A DNA stretch of 64,000 nucleotides, taken from assembly GCA_964016985.1 (NCBI GenBank), contig OZ024826.1, forward strand, positions 69,160,768 to 69,224,767, read 5' to 3'. Source of the stretch: Anodontia alba. Taxonomy: Eukaryota > Mollusca > Bivalvia > Lucinida > Lucinidae. Both the position numbers and the translations under genes were made by a program. A model generated the notes under the pieces. The model did no database searches, was not told the DNA's origin, and saw nothing but the letters and a program-made list of their open reading frames with translations. Below, piece after piece: positions 20,173 to 29,906 of the stretch (positions are counted from its first letter, which is position 1; every line of letters begins with the position of its first letter).

Positions 20173-23085
20173 CTACACATCCATAGCTGATTGCTGTTGG
20201 CCCCCCACCACTTTTTGGGCCACTACAATGGGGCCCAAACTTTGGAGATTCTGTGCTTGTTGAGACATGTCTCTGAGATAGAATTTGGCAAAAGTTGATG
20301 AACTATTCCAAACCGCTGCTTGAAGTATATCATTGAGAGGAACTTTGTCGAAGAAAGCCCAAGAAGAGGAAAGAGCTCTAACTTCATGAGCTTTGATTTT
20401 AAGGAAAGAGATATCTCGTTTAGTGAGTTTCCTATAGGCAAGTTTAACAGTGTAAGATATCCATCTCGAGATAGTATCTTTAGAAATATCCTTATTGCCT
20501 TTAATAGGAAGAAAAAGTCTAGTTCTATTTTGGCGATAAGAGCTAGTCATTTTGAGATAGAATTTCAGAGCCCTAACGGGGCAAAGAAGTCTGTCAGTAT
20601 GTTCCCATTTACATATTCGAGCAAGACTAGGAACAACAATAGGATCTGGTTTAACAGAAGGAAGCTGGTTTTTTGCTAAAAAACCAGATTTAAGAATCAA
20701 GGAAACTGAACCATCAGATTGATTAAATCTTAAATGTTGTGAATCCATAGCTAGAGCATGTATTTCACTACACCTTTTAGCAGTGGCAAGAGCTAAGAGA
20801 AAGGCTGTCTTAATAGTAACGTGAAATTTAGAAGCCTTATCAAGAGGTTCAAAAGGTGTTTTTTGTAGACATACTAAAACCCATGATAAGTCCCATTTAG
20901 GTGTAAGAGATCTTTGTACTGGTCGTTGAAGTTCAAAGGATCTGATAAGTTCAGATAAAACTGGATTAGATCCGATTCTATTACCAGTTTTGAATTTTAA
21001 AGTGTTAGAGATCATAGATCTATAACCTTTAATAGTACTAATCTGACATTTCTTTTCCGAAAAAAGAAAGATTAAGAAATCGGCTATAACTGTAATAGGG
21101 GCCGAGATCGGATTAACCTTTTTTGTATGACACCAATTAGAGAAGATGGTCCATTTTGCATCGTAGACTTTTTGTGTAGATGCTCTTCTTGATCTGGAGA
21201 CAAAATCTGCAACGTTTTGTGAAAATTTCTTATCTCTGATTGATTGTTTGATAACTCCCAAGCGTGAAGGTCGAGAATTGGGAGGTTTTGATGTACAAAT
21301 CTTCCTTTGGATTGAGTCAGTAGTCTTGGAATTAGTGGCAGACGAATCGGAGCTGACACTAATAGAAGAAGAAGTTCTGAGAACCACTGTTGCTGTGGCC
21401 AGAACGGAGCTATGAGAACTATTCTGCACTGATGTTGTCGGATTTTCTCTAGAACAGCAGGTATCAGAATAAAAGGAGGAAAAGCATATGAATGAAGATG
21501 ATTCCAGTCCATGGACAGGGCATCTATCGCTAGTGCTTTGTAGTCTTGTACTGGAGAGACATATAATGGGAGTCTGTGGTTGAATCTTGTCGCAAACAGA
21601 TCCACATTTGGGAAGTTGAGCATCTGGAATACTGAATTCGCAACTGTTTGATCCAGAGACCATTCTGTCTTGATAGGTTTGTCTAGTCTTGAGAGGCGGT
21701 CTGCAAGAATGTTGAATTTGCCTGGGATGTGACGTACTCTGATAACTATGTCTTGTTCCAGGCACCAATTGAGTATTTTCCAAACTTCTACGCAAAGATT
21801 GGGGGAATGAGTGCCACCCTGTTTGTTGATATATGAGACCACCGTTGTGTTGTCTGTGGATATCATGATGCAAGAATGGTGAATAAATGTTTTGGCTTGT
21901 TTCAGTGCTAATCGTATGGCCATCATTTCTAACATATTGATATGGAGCTGGGATTGGTTTTCTGTCCAGCGACCATGAAAGGACAGTGTTGTCGGCTCTA
22001 AATGAGCTCCCCATCCGTAATGACTGGCATCCGTATAAAGGAAGAATTTGGGGTCTGGAGGATGGATTGAAGTCCCTGTCTCGAATCGAATGGGGTTTAT
22101 CCACCATTGTAAGTGAGATCGAATCATGCCGTTTATCGAGATCGGGTGATCGAGAGGAAAAATATGAGGTTTCCAGACTGACAGCAGGCACATCTGAAGA
22201 GGACGTAAGTGCAGTCTGCCCAGGAGAACAAGGTCTGCTGCAGCACTGAGTTTGCCCAAAAGAGAAAGGAAAGTTCGTGCCGATACATGTTTTGCTGACA
22301 TTATTTTCTTGATTGTTAGAATTAGGTTCTGTACACGATCCGCTGGAACCCTGACTAAATTTTGTTGCGTCAGAAATTCCATACCTATGAAGGTGAATTT
22401 CTGAGCAGGAAAGAGGTCTGACTTCTTGAGATTTGGCAGAAAACCTAGGCTTTGAATAGTTTGAATGCAAATCTTTGTCTGAGTAATCAGACGGTTGTGA
22501 ATCAGATTTTTTATCAGCCAATCGTCTAGGTATGGAAAAACTGATATGGCACGTTGGCGTAGAAAAGCTGCAATAACGTCCATCAGTTTCGAGAAAATTA
22601 ACGGACTTAGGGACATTCCGAACGGTAGGGCCGAAAAGTGATATACTTGATCTTCGTGTACGAAACGAAGATACTTCCTGGATTGACGATGTATCGGCAC
22701 ATGTAGATATGCATCTGTTAAATCTATGGAGAAAGCCCAATCGTTGAGTCTCATCGCTTGTCTTACCGATTTGACTGTCTCCATTTTGAATGCTTGTTTC
22801 TCTATGTAACGGTTTAATAAAGACAGGTCTAATATTAAACGAAACTTTCCGTTCTTTTTTGGCACAAGGAATATCCGGGAATAAAAGCCGGGAGTTTCCG
22901 GATTCTGTACCCTTTCCACTGCCCGTTTGTTGAGAAGATTTTCGATCTCTTCTCTGAGAAACGGGGAGGAGGATTGACTCATTCTGATCGGAACAGATGA
23001 CAAAGGAGGAATTTTGATGAATGGTATCCTGAATCCGTTTCGTACGATAGAGAGGACCCATTTGTTGTCTGTTATTTCCTCCCAT
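20173..23085 (-). CDS. DIRS ORF3: tyrosine recombinase with long N-terminal extension overlapping RT
   Basis: The frame is 970 codons and opens at a genuine ATG. The C-terminal third is a tyrosine recombinase: core-binding region from about residue 625 (SRSRRASTQKVYDAKWTIFS), then the catalytic set Arg771 (ATAKRCSEI), His900-x-x-Arg903 (KAHEVRALSS) and nucleophile Tyr936 (FAKFYLRDM). The enzyme would insert the circular DNA copy by strand exchange. About 667 codons overlap the RT frame in a different register with no stop. That N-terminal part is Ser/Thr/Gln-rich and looks like a shadow of RT coding, so translation may start much later. The recombinase call is confident; the true start is not. 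Confidence 0.88.
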   Translation of the reverse strand: MGGNNRQQMGPLYRTKRIQDTIHQNSSFVICSDQNESILLPVSQRRDRKSSQQTGSGKGTESGNSRLLFPDIPCAKKERKVSFNIRPVFIKPLHRETSIQNGDSQIGKTSDETQRLGFLHRFNRCISTCADTSSIQEVSSFRTRRSSISLFGPTVRNVPKSVNFLETDGRYCSFSTPTCHISFSIPRRLADKKSDSQPSDYSDKDLHSNYSKPRFSAKSQEVRPLSCSEIHLHRYGISDATKFSQGSSGSCTEPNSNNQENNVSKTCIGTNFPFSFGQTQCCSRPCSPGQTALTSSSDVPAVSLETSYFSSRSPDLDKRHDSISLTMVDKPHSIRDRDFNPSSRPQILPLYGCQSLRMGSSFRADNTVLSWSLDRKPIPAPYQYVRNDGHTISTETSQNIYSPFLHHDIHRQHNGGLIYQQTGWHSFPQSLRRSLENTQLVPGTRHSYQSTSHPRQIQHSCRPPLKTRQTYQDRMVSGSNSCEFSIPDAQLPKCGSVCDKIQPQTPIICLSSTRLQSTSDRCPVHGLESSSFICFSSFYSDTCCSRENPTTSVQNSSHSSVLATATVVLRTSSSISVSSDSSATNSKTTDSIQRKICTSKPPNSRPSRLGVIKQSIRDKKFSQNVADFVSRSRRASTQKVYDAKWTIFSNWCHTKKVNPISAPITVIADFLIFLFSEKKCQISTIKGYRSMISNTLKFKTGNRIGSNPVLSELIRSFELQRPVQRSLTPKWDLSWVLVCLQKTPFEPLDKASKFHVTIKTAFLLALATAKRCSEIHALAMDSQHLRFNQSDGSVSLILKSGFLAKNQLPSVKPDPIVVPSLARICKWEHTDRLLCPVRALKFYLKMTSSYRQNRTRLFLPIKGNKDISKDTISRWISYTVKLAYRKLTKRDISFLKIKAHEVRALSSSWAFFDKVPLNDILQAAVWNSSSTFAKFYLRDMSQQAQNLQSLGPIVVAQKVVGGQQQSAMDV

Positions 23086-23117
23086 TTTTCCGCAAAATGG
23101 GCCAATCGTCCTCCCAC
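21084..23117 (-). CDS. DIRS ORF2: reverse transcriptase, RNase H and methyltransferase-like tail
   Basis: RT: LVPKKNGKFRLILDLSLLN, SIDLTDAYLHVPI (first catalytic Asp132), LPFGMSLSPLIFSKLM and PYLDDWLI (active-site YLDD 196-199). RNase H follows with all four acidic residues: Asp363 (FLYTDASHYGWG), Glu397 (LEMMA), Asp422 (STDNTT) and Asp473 (LADRLSR). The last about 170 residues hold the DIRS-typical VDLFATRFN ... YAFPPF ... LIAPFWPQQQWF block, which has been compared with adenine methyltransferases. The listed first codon is GTG, and the frame is open further upstream, overlapping the end of Gag (stop at 23164). RT is therefore probably reached by frameshift or internal initiation. The protein makes element cDNA from RNA. 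Confidence 0.92.
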   Translation of the reverse strand: MGGRLAHFAEKWEEITDNKWVLSIVRNGFRIPFIKIPPLSSVPIRMSQSSSPFLREEIENLLNKRAVERVQNPETPGFYSRIFLVPKKNGKFRLILDLSLLNRYIEKQAFKMETVKSVRQAMRLNDWAFSIDLTDAYLHVPIHRQSRKYLRFVHEDQVYHFSALPFGMSLSPLIFSKLMDVIAAFLRQRAISVFPYLDDWLIKNLIHNRLITQTKICIQTIQSLGFLPNLKKSDLFPAQKFTFIGMEFLTQQNLVRVPADRVQNLILTIKKIMSAKHVSARTFLSLLGKLSAAADLVLLGRLHLRPLQMCLLSVWKPHIFPLDHPISINGMIRSHLQWWINPIRFETGTSIHPPDPKFFLYTDASHYGWGAHLEPTTLSFHGRWTENQSQLHINMLEMMAIRLALKQAKTFIHHSCIMISTDNTTVVSYINKQGGTHSPNLCVEVWKILNWCLEQDIVIRVRHIPGKFNILADRLSRLDKPIKTEWSLDQTVANSVFQMLNFPNVDLFATRFNHRLPLYVSPVQDYKALAIDALSMDWNHLHSYAFPPFILIPAVLEKIRQHQCRIVLIAPFWPQQQWFSELLLLLVSAPIRLPLIPRLLTQSKGRFVHQNLPILDLHAWELSNNQSEIRNFHKTLQILSPDQEEHLHKKSTMQNGPSSLIGVIQKRLIRSRPLLQL

Positions 23118-23163
23118 TGGAATGTCCGCGAGCGGAAGAGCAGGCAGTGGAAAGGGCAGGCCT

Positions 23164-24732
23164 TCATAATCTTGCGGAGGAAGAGGCAGGTTTAGAGGAG
23201 GGGAACTGACGGATGTTACCAGTCCTCTTGATATTATCTTTCTTAATGTGAGAAGATGAGCTTTGAGAAATATTTTTGGACCTATACGACTGCGTAGGTT
23301 TAGGTCTGGATGTTGTTTGTTTAGCAGGATATTTAGGTATCTTGAAAGCTCTGCTCTGCGAAGGAGGCTTATAAGAATGAGATTGTGACTGAATGGATGT
23401 AGAAGCTAGAAACCTTTGCTGTTGAGCTTCGAAGTTTGATTTAGCTATTTCTTTTATCCTGCCGTCAAATAAGGACTTTGAGTTAATAGGAGCGTTCCTT
23501 AACTCGTATGTGGAATTGTCGAGTAGTAGTTTAGACGAAGCTAGGGCTGCGTCCCTCCTAGCTTGGAATAATTCAGTAGTTAAAAGTGTAGACATGGCAG
23601 TAGCAGGTTTAATCGATTTGGCTACGGCCTCCAGAAGTCTGGAAAGGGCCGCAACCGACATCGATTCCTGTTGTAATGAAAGGAAGGCAGCTGAAGAAAA
23701 TAGATCAGCATGAGAATTAATAGCGACTAGTTTTCTAGCCTTCCTTTCCTCTGCTTCTAGATTCTTGAGCGGAATAGAAGCTCTTCCTTTATTAGAAATG
23801 TCTAGGAGCGACGCATCTGCTTCTAATTGAGGGATATTATCAGTTGGCAAATATTGGTTTTGGCTCTTGTAGAATTTAGTCGGAGCAAGAGCCGAAACCA
23901 AGCTTTGCGGGCAAATCCAATCTCTTGAAAATTTGTCCGATTCTAGTCTATTTTGAATATATTTTGTTGTATTTTGTACTAATTTGGATTGTGGGAGGAC
24001 AAGTAATGGAGTGGAACGAGACTCCATTAATTGTTCGATCCCAGAGAGAGGTTTTAATGGAGCTTGATCCTGCTGAGTTTTGGGGCATAACTCAGGAGGA
24101 AGAAGCCGGAAGACCTCGTTAATCGCACGATCAAATGACCAGACTTCGGATTCAGTTTCCGAATCTGACTCCTTATTCTGTTGAGTGAGATTCGGCTGAA
24201 TCTGATCGTAATTAATAGGTTGATTAGTGATTTGACTAAAATTAGTCTCCTCAGGTTGTATTGGAGTTGGCGTTTGAACAACCTGGGGAGATTTATGAGC
24301 CCTTGTATATCTACCAATGTCAAGTTGAGATTGGGAGGAATTTGATGAAGACGAAGGCGTCATCGATCGTCTTCTTCTCTTTTTATGAGAGTGCTTAGAT
24401 CTCTTTGAATTTTTCTTTCGCCGAGAAGAACTCAAAGAGTCTGATCTGGAAGTAAAGATAGAAGAAGAGGACGATCGATGTCTTCTTCTCTTTTTAGATT
24501 TATGCTCTCTTTTTGACTGATCCTTCCTTGAAGGTCTGGAGATAGATAAATCATTTGAATTTGGAGGCTCAATCATTACACTGGGATCTGAGACCTGCGA
24601 AAAATCAGGTTCGAGTGGAATAATCTGTCTAGAGGAAGAAGCTGGATTAGGAAGTTCTAGTCTATTAGAACGTTCGTAACCAGGAATAAAGACATAGTCT
24701 GTGGACACTACCCTGTGAAATATGGCTACTTA
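23164..24732 (-). CDS. DIRS ORF1, C-terminal Gag-like part
   Basis: About 515 residues with no ATG at the start; the first in-frame codon after a stop lies near 24732, so it needs a +1 shift from the preceding frame. A strongly basic Ser/Arg/Lys tract (KKRRRHRSSSSS..., KKRRRRSM, residues about 65-118) suggests nucleic-acid binding. A helical segment (LEAEERKARKLVAINSHADLF, AALSRLLEAVAKS) resembles the conserved core of metazoan DIRS Gag-like proteins. A polar tail follows (SQSHSYKPPSQSRAF). It is expected to package element RNA. Homology is by style and position. Confidence 0.75.
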
Positions 24733-25357
24733 TGGACGGAGCGTAGCTTTGTACAGGCACATTTATAGGAATATAACCAGGCGGAATTTGTGTTTGTAGG
24801 TCATACGCGAATGACTGTAAACCCATGCCTGGTTGACTGGAGCCTAGTTGACTGGTGCCTGGTTGACTGGTGACTGGTTGACTGGTGACTGGTTGACTGG
24901 TTGACTGGCGACTGGATGACCGGTGACTGGATGAACGGAGATAAGTTGCCCAGTGACTGGATGACTGGTGACTGGTTGACTGGTGACTGGTTGACTGGTG
25001 ACTGGTGACTGGTGGGCTTAGTGCCCGGTCAGACTCTAAGTCCGCCAGGCTGCCACCTTGATGGGTCCTGCCCCGAGCAGTAAAGCTATGAGGGGCGGTG
25101 CTCCCATCAACTGTCCCGTTGTCAGACATGTCTGACTGGGACTTCTTGGATGATTTCTTCTGTTTTCTCTTCTGCGTCATAACTGATTTTCTAGTAGCAT
25201 GAAGGCGTCTTCTTTCTGCTAGGTTCCAAACTTTTTCTGTCCAGGAACTACAAATATAACACGGAGAGATACGTGTGCAAGAATTACAAGTTAGACAAGA
25301 TAAATGTGTATCCCATTTAGCTTTTAAATGGCCACAGTTGCCGCGGGCGAAATGCAT
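24665..25357 (-). CDS. DIRS ORF1, N-terminal part with Cys/His motif and Ser-Gln repeats
   Basis: From the first ATG (25357) the protein begins MHFARGNCGHLKAKWDTH and has clustered Cys/His residues (C-G-H, SCLTCNSCTRISPCYICSSW) that could bind zinc. LAERRRLHATRKSVM, typical of DIRS ORF1 N-termini, follows. A minisatellite-encoded stretch of SHQS/SQPVTSQPGTSQ repeats (DNA 24835-25015, TGACTGGTTGACTGG) precedes a stop at 24665. The other frame carries the expected continuation across a 67-nt overlap (24665-24732), so a +1 event, programmed or mutational, joins the two parts. Confidence 0.7.
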   Translation of the reverse strand: MHFARGNCGHLKAKWDTHLSCLTCNSCTRISPCYICSSWTEKVWNLAERRRLHATRKSVMTQKRKQKKSSKKSQSDMSDNGTVDGSTAPHSFTARGRTHQGGSLADLESDRALSPPVTSHQSTSHQSTSHQSSSHWATYLRSSSHRSSSRQSTSQPVTSQPVTSQPGTSQLGSSQPGMGLQSFAYDLQTQIPPGYIPINVPVQSYAPSISSHISQGSVHRLCLYSWLRTF

Positions 25358-25565
25358 CGACTGACGCGGAAACAAAGGAAGAAATTTAACATTGAGAAAA
25401 CAAGAAATCTAAGATCGATATTTCGAAAATAAGTACATAGATAGTAGAAGGAGTGAATATAGAACCAGAGAAAGTCAAGGATATAAAAATTTTAACCGTG
25501 TAGAATAATTTTAATCCATTTTTTCTAACACAGAATAATAATCCTTGAACATTCAAAGTCCACAG

Positions 25566-25725
25566 AAAAGAAACTGACACGTGATCATTTGAGCGGGAGG
25601 AACTACGTCATACAGGTAACTGTTAAAGGGACCTTCTGAATTAAGACTTTATAACGACTGAAAGGTCGTTTTTTCTGTGGAGGGGGTGAATAACAGAATA
25701 GAATAGCACATTATCTATAGGTTAA
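25566..25725. repeat. DIRS inverted terminal repeat, right
   Basis: Exact-looking inverted complement of 19615-19773. The unique right outer end is TGTATTACGAAGTT up to the shared AAAATG at 25740-25745. Identical repeats point to recent insertion. Confidence 0.9.
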
Positions 25726-25740
25726 TGTATTACGAAGTTA

Positions 25741-26113
25741 AAATGCCCAAAGTTACAAAGGGCCATAACTCATGAAGTATTTTTCAGAATTTATTCAAAA
25801 GTTAACCAGGTCATCTACTCATCAATACCAATCTATTCACCAGGTTTCAAGGCTCTAGCTTCAATAGCTTTTGAGATATTTTGCTGACAAGATTTCATCC
25901 ATATTTTTTCAAAGGGCCATAATCCTGATGAGAAAAAAAATACGTTTCAGCTATTTTTTCATGAAGAATCTATATATGAAATTTCAAAACCCTAGCATGC
26001 ATGATTCAGAAATTATGCTTTGCATCAAAAAGCGTAAAGGACGGACGCATGCACGGGCACAAACATCCCAGACGCAATATGCCCCTCCAACTTCTTTGAA
26101 GTTGGGGGCATAA
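25741..26113 (+). repeat. Pearl-like array, right part and terminal hairpin
   Basis: Continues the array broken at 19574: one unit, then AAAGGACGGACGCATGCACG, CAATATGCCCCTCCAACTTC and the complementary GAAGTTGGGGGCATA at 26098-26112. The terminus is the same as at 11452-11491. Confidence 0.85.
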
Positions 26114-26324
26114 TTACACCAGGTTGCAATGACATTTTCAATGACATTTTCACAAACTAATTATGGAGGGACAAGCCTCCCAAGGCTAATAAATGCTGTT
26201 GACAATGCCAATGGTGTGAGTAGTGCAATAGCTCTTACTGTACTTTTGTACAGACCTGTAAGCTAAAAATGACCCAGGGTTTTCAGAGGAGAAGTCCTTC
26301 AAAGCTGTGGATTGACGGATCATA

Positions 26325-26602
26325 CAAGGGTCCTGCAAAAAGTTTTGTCACTGGGTTCAGATTACTTCAGTGCTACGTTTTATCAAACATATTTTTATTA
26401 CAAACCTTCAAAGTATTCCCACTTTACTGAAACACATTTTTGTAACCTTTTTACCCAGTCATGAAAAGCAGATAAATAGTCTTCTTTTGGTATCTGTTTT
26501 CATTGATAAATAGACACTGATAAATAGCGCTGCCAAGAGAACTTCTAGACGTATACTTATTTCCAGAAAGCATTTTCTTAAGCCTTGGAAATACAAGAGC
26601 TC
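26325..26602 (-). pseudogene. Broken mariner, C-terminal end and left terminal repeat
   Basis: The minus strand reads LVFPRLKKMLSGNKYTSRSSLGSAIYQCL, the segment that follows the last catalytic Asp in mariner transposases. At 26323 a TA precedes CAAGGGTCCTGCAAAAAGTT, a plausible left terminal repeat. The missing upstream part lies at 30936-31834 on the same strand; a pearl-like element separates the two. Confidence 0.7.
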
Positions 26603-26772
26603 CGCCAAGTGGGGCATTATACGCCCGTGCCAAGTAATAAGATGTAGCACACAAACTGGCTCCTGTATAATTCAGTGCTCCGGATATAAACTGTAAGTGG
26701 AATTACAAAAAAAAAAACTTTAAAAAAATTTCATTGGGACATAGCTCTGCTGATATTTGGTGAACTGTAACC

Positions 26773-27326
26773 TAAGGGTAAAAGCTGGCCCAGAAATTAA
26801 GGGAGAAGTGACTTCTCCCTCCTGGGAAAATAGGGAAAAGTTTGCTGCATCTAGGGAGAAGTGCTTTCTGACGGAGGACACACTACAGAAGCATGGCTAT
26901 ATTATAAGCTCATATGAGCCTTTGGCTGATTTGTTTTTCCTATACTTCAATATTGGACCAAACAATAACAAAACAAAAATAAACAACCAAAAAAAAAAAA
27001 AAATGCTGCAAGAAATTTTTTTGTAAACCTTTAACTTGTTTAATATGGATTTTATTTTCATTCTTCAAGGGAGCCAACTCAGAAGAGTATTAAAAAAAAA
27101 TAAATAAATAAATCCAAAAAGAATTATGTTTATAAGTTTTGATATTAATCAAGCTTCTTAATTCTGTATCATTTAATATATGTATTTATAAAGATTTAAT
27201 AATGGCAACATTTCCTTGAAAATCTAATAAAAGAAGATGTTTAAAAAAAAAAAAAATAAAAAAATCAGTATCTTGCCCATATGACCATAACTTTAGTTAT
27301 TTGCAAAAAATATACCTATTATAAAA
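26773..27326. other. Interrupting sequence, origin unclear
   Basis: It begins with GGGAGAAGTGACTTCTCCC (a hairpin) and GGGAAAATAGGGAAAAGT, reminiscent of hAT-type ends, then A-rich low-complexity DNA. No coding potential is recognised. Confidence 0.4.
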
Positions 27327-29906
27327 CAAGAGGGCCATGATGGCCCTGTAACGCTCACCTGAGCAACATAGCACTTTGAGAACCAGATCTAGAACTGATC
27401 AAGGCAAACATTCTGATCAAAGTTCAAAATGATTATATTAACAAGTAAGACAATGTAGCATGTCTAATGGACTGTGAAATAAAGGTCAAGGTCAAATATG
27501 GATGACTGCACTCAAGAGGCCATGCTAAGATGTATGCATGTACTAAGTATCACTGGCTGTAGGAGCAATAGTTACTGAGAAACTGACCTAAACACAAACA
27601 CTTCACAAGTACCAAATATCACTCTGTAGGACCAATAATTACTGAGAAACTGACCTAAATGGAAAAACTTAAGAGAGTCACTGGACAGAAAACTATACAT
27701 CACCTTTTATTCATCAAGACAAACATTTCGAGCACGATTCATGATGATCACTTCAAAAATGTGACCTCTAGAGCATCAACAAGGTTTTCCTTTGATTTGG
27801 CCAGGTGAACTAGTTTCTGATATCAAGTGACCCAGTTTTAAACTAGACCTAGAAATCATCAAGACAAACATTTTGAGCAATATTTATGATGATTATTTCA
27901 AAAATGTGACCTCTGGAGTGTTAACAGTTTTCTGCTGATTTGGCCTAGTGACCTAGTTTTTGACCCCATGTGACCCAGTTTCAAACTTGACCTAGAAATC
28001 ATCAAGACAAACATTTTGAGCAAGATTCATGATGATTGCTTCAAAAATGTGACCGCTAGAGTGTTAACAAGGTTTTCTGCTGATTTGGCCAGGTGACCTA
28101 GTTTTTGACCCCAAGTGACCCAGTTTCAAACTTGACCTAGAAATCACCAAGACAAATATGTTGAGCAAGATTCATGATGATTGCTTGAAAAATGTGACCA
28201 CTAGAGTGTTAACAAGGTTTTCCGCTGATCTGGCCAGGTGACCTAGTTTTTGACCCCAGGTGACCCAGTTTCAAACCTGATCTAAAAATCAACAAGACAA
28301 ACATTTTGAGCAAGATTCATGATGATTGCATAAAAAATGTGACCGCTAGAGTGTTAACAAGATTTTCTGCTGATTTGGCCCGGTGACCTAGTTTTTGACT
28401 CCAAGTGACCCAGTTTCGAACTGAACCTAAAAATCATCAAGACAAACATTTTGAGCAAGATTTTTGATGATTGCTTCAAAAATGTGATCCCTAGAGTGAT
28501 AATAAGATTTTCCACTGATTTGGCCAGGTGATCTAGTTTTTGATCCCAGGTGACCCAGTTTCGAACTTGACCTAGAAATCATTAAAACAAACATTTTGAG
28601 CAAGATTCATGATGACTGCTTCAAAAATATGACCGCTAGAGTGTTAACAAGGTTTTCTGCTGATTTGGCCTGGTGACCTAGTTTTTGACCCCAAGTGACC
28701 CAGTTTCGGACTTGACCTAAAACTCATCAAGACAAACATTTTGAGCAAGATTCATGATGATTGCTTGAAAAATGTGACCGCTAGAGTGATAAAAGATTTT
28801 ACGCTGATTTGGCCCGGTGACCTAGTTTTTGACCCCAGGTGTTCCAGTTTCGAACTTGACCTAGAAATCATCAAGACAAACATTTTGAGCAAGATTCATG
28901 ATGATTACTTCAAAAATGTGACAGCTAGAGTGTTAACAAGGTTTTCTGCTGATCTGGCCTGGTGACCTAGTTTTTGACCCCACGTGACCCAGTTTCAAAC
29001 ATATACTAGAACTCATCAAGACAAACATTTTAAGCAAGAGTCATGATTATTGCTTCAAAAATGTCACCGCTACAGTGTTAACAAGGTATTCTGCTGGTTT
29101 GGCCTGGTGACCTAGTTTTTGACCCCACGTGAGCCAGTTTCAAAGTTGACCTAGAAATCATCAAGAGAAAAATTTTGAGCAAGATTCATGATGATTGCTT
29201 CAAAAATGTGACCGCTAGAGTGTTAACAAGGTTTTCTGCTGATTTGGCCCGGTGACCTAGTTTTTGACTCCAAGTGACCCAGTTTCGAACTTGACCTAGA
29301 AATCATCAAGACAAACATTTTGAGCAAGATTCATGATGATTGCTTCAAAAATGTGACAGCTAGAGTGTTAGGAAGGTTTTCTGCTGATTTGGCCCGGTGA
29401 CCTAGTTTTTGACCCCATGTGACCCAGTTTCGAACTTGACCTAGAAATCATCAAGACAAACATATTGAGCAAGATTCATGATGATTGCTTCAAAAATGTG
29501 ACTGCTAGAGTGTTAACAAGGTTTTCTGCTGATCTGGCCCGGTGACCTAGTTTTTTACCCCAAGTGACCCAGTTTCGAACTTGACCTAGATTTAATAGAG
29601 GCAAACATTTTGAGCAAGTTTCATCAAGATTGGGTCAAAACTATGACCTCTAGAGTGTTAACAAGTTTTTCCTTTGATTTGACCTGGTGACCTAGTTTTT
29701 GATCCCAAGTAACACATTATTTAACATGACCTAGATTTCATAGAGGCAAACATTCTGACCAAGTTTCATCAAGATTGGGTCAAAACTATGACCTCTAGAG
29801 TGTTAACAAACTAATTGTTGACGACGAACGCGGGACGACGAACGACGGACGATGGACAGAGGGTGATGACAATAGCTCACCCTGAGCTTTTGCTCAAGTG
29901 AGCTAA
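27327..29906 (+). mobile_element. Pearl-like element, 145-bp unit repeated about 13 times
   Basis: Head: CAAGAGGGCCATGATGGCCC, CGCTCACCTGAG. Core: the block GGTGACCTAGTTTTTGACCCC recurs at a very regular 144-146 bp spacing (27950, 28094, 28240, 28384, 28530, 28675, 28819, 28964, 29109, 29254, 29399, 29544, 29689). Tail: GACGACGAACGCGGGACGAC..., then CAATAGCTCACCCTGAGC and the complementary GCTCAAGTGAGCTAA. A shorter sibling with the same head and tail is at 37707-39117. Confidence 0.88.

Larger units (their letters stand above)
19575..25745 (-). mobile_element. DIRS-type tyrosine-recombinase retrotransposon, essentially complete
   Basis: The element is 6.2 kb, read right to left. It carries a Gag-like frame in two pieces, RT plus RNase H, and a tyrosine recombinase in an overlapping frame. 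The ends carry inverted repeats of about 160 bp (19615-19773 and 25566-25725) that I see as identical, plus outer sequences that differ between the ends. An internal complementary region at 19836-19932 matches both ends. There are no LTRs, no integrase and no target duplication, only a shared AAAATG. These are the defining features of the DIRS order. Confidence 0.93.

Noticed and set aside
20320..22249. Plus-strand open frames over the DIRS element
   Set aside because: Shadows of the RT and recombinase frames; no domain features.
24835..25015. Independent satellite of GACTGGTT units
   Set aside because: It is in frame within DIRS ORF1 and encodes its Ser-Gln repeat, so it is part of the element.
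27327..29906. CRISPR-like regular repeat array
   Set aside because: Units are 145 bp of diverged sequence without constant repeat and unique spacer; the genome is eukaryotic. It is a mobile-element core.
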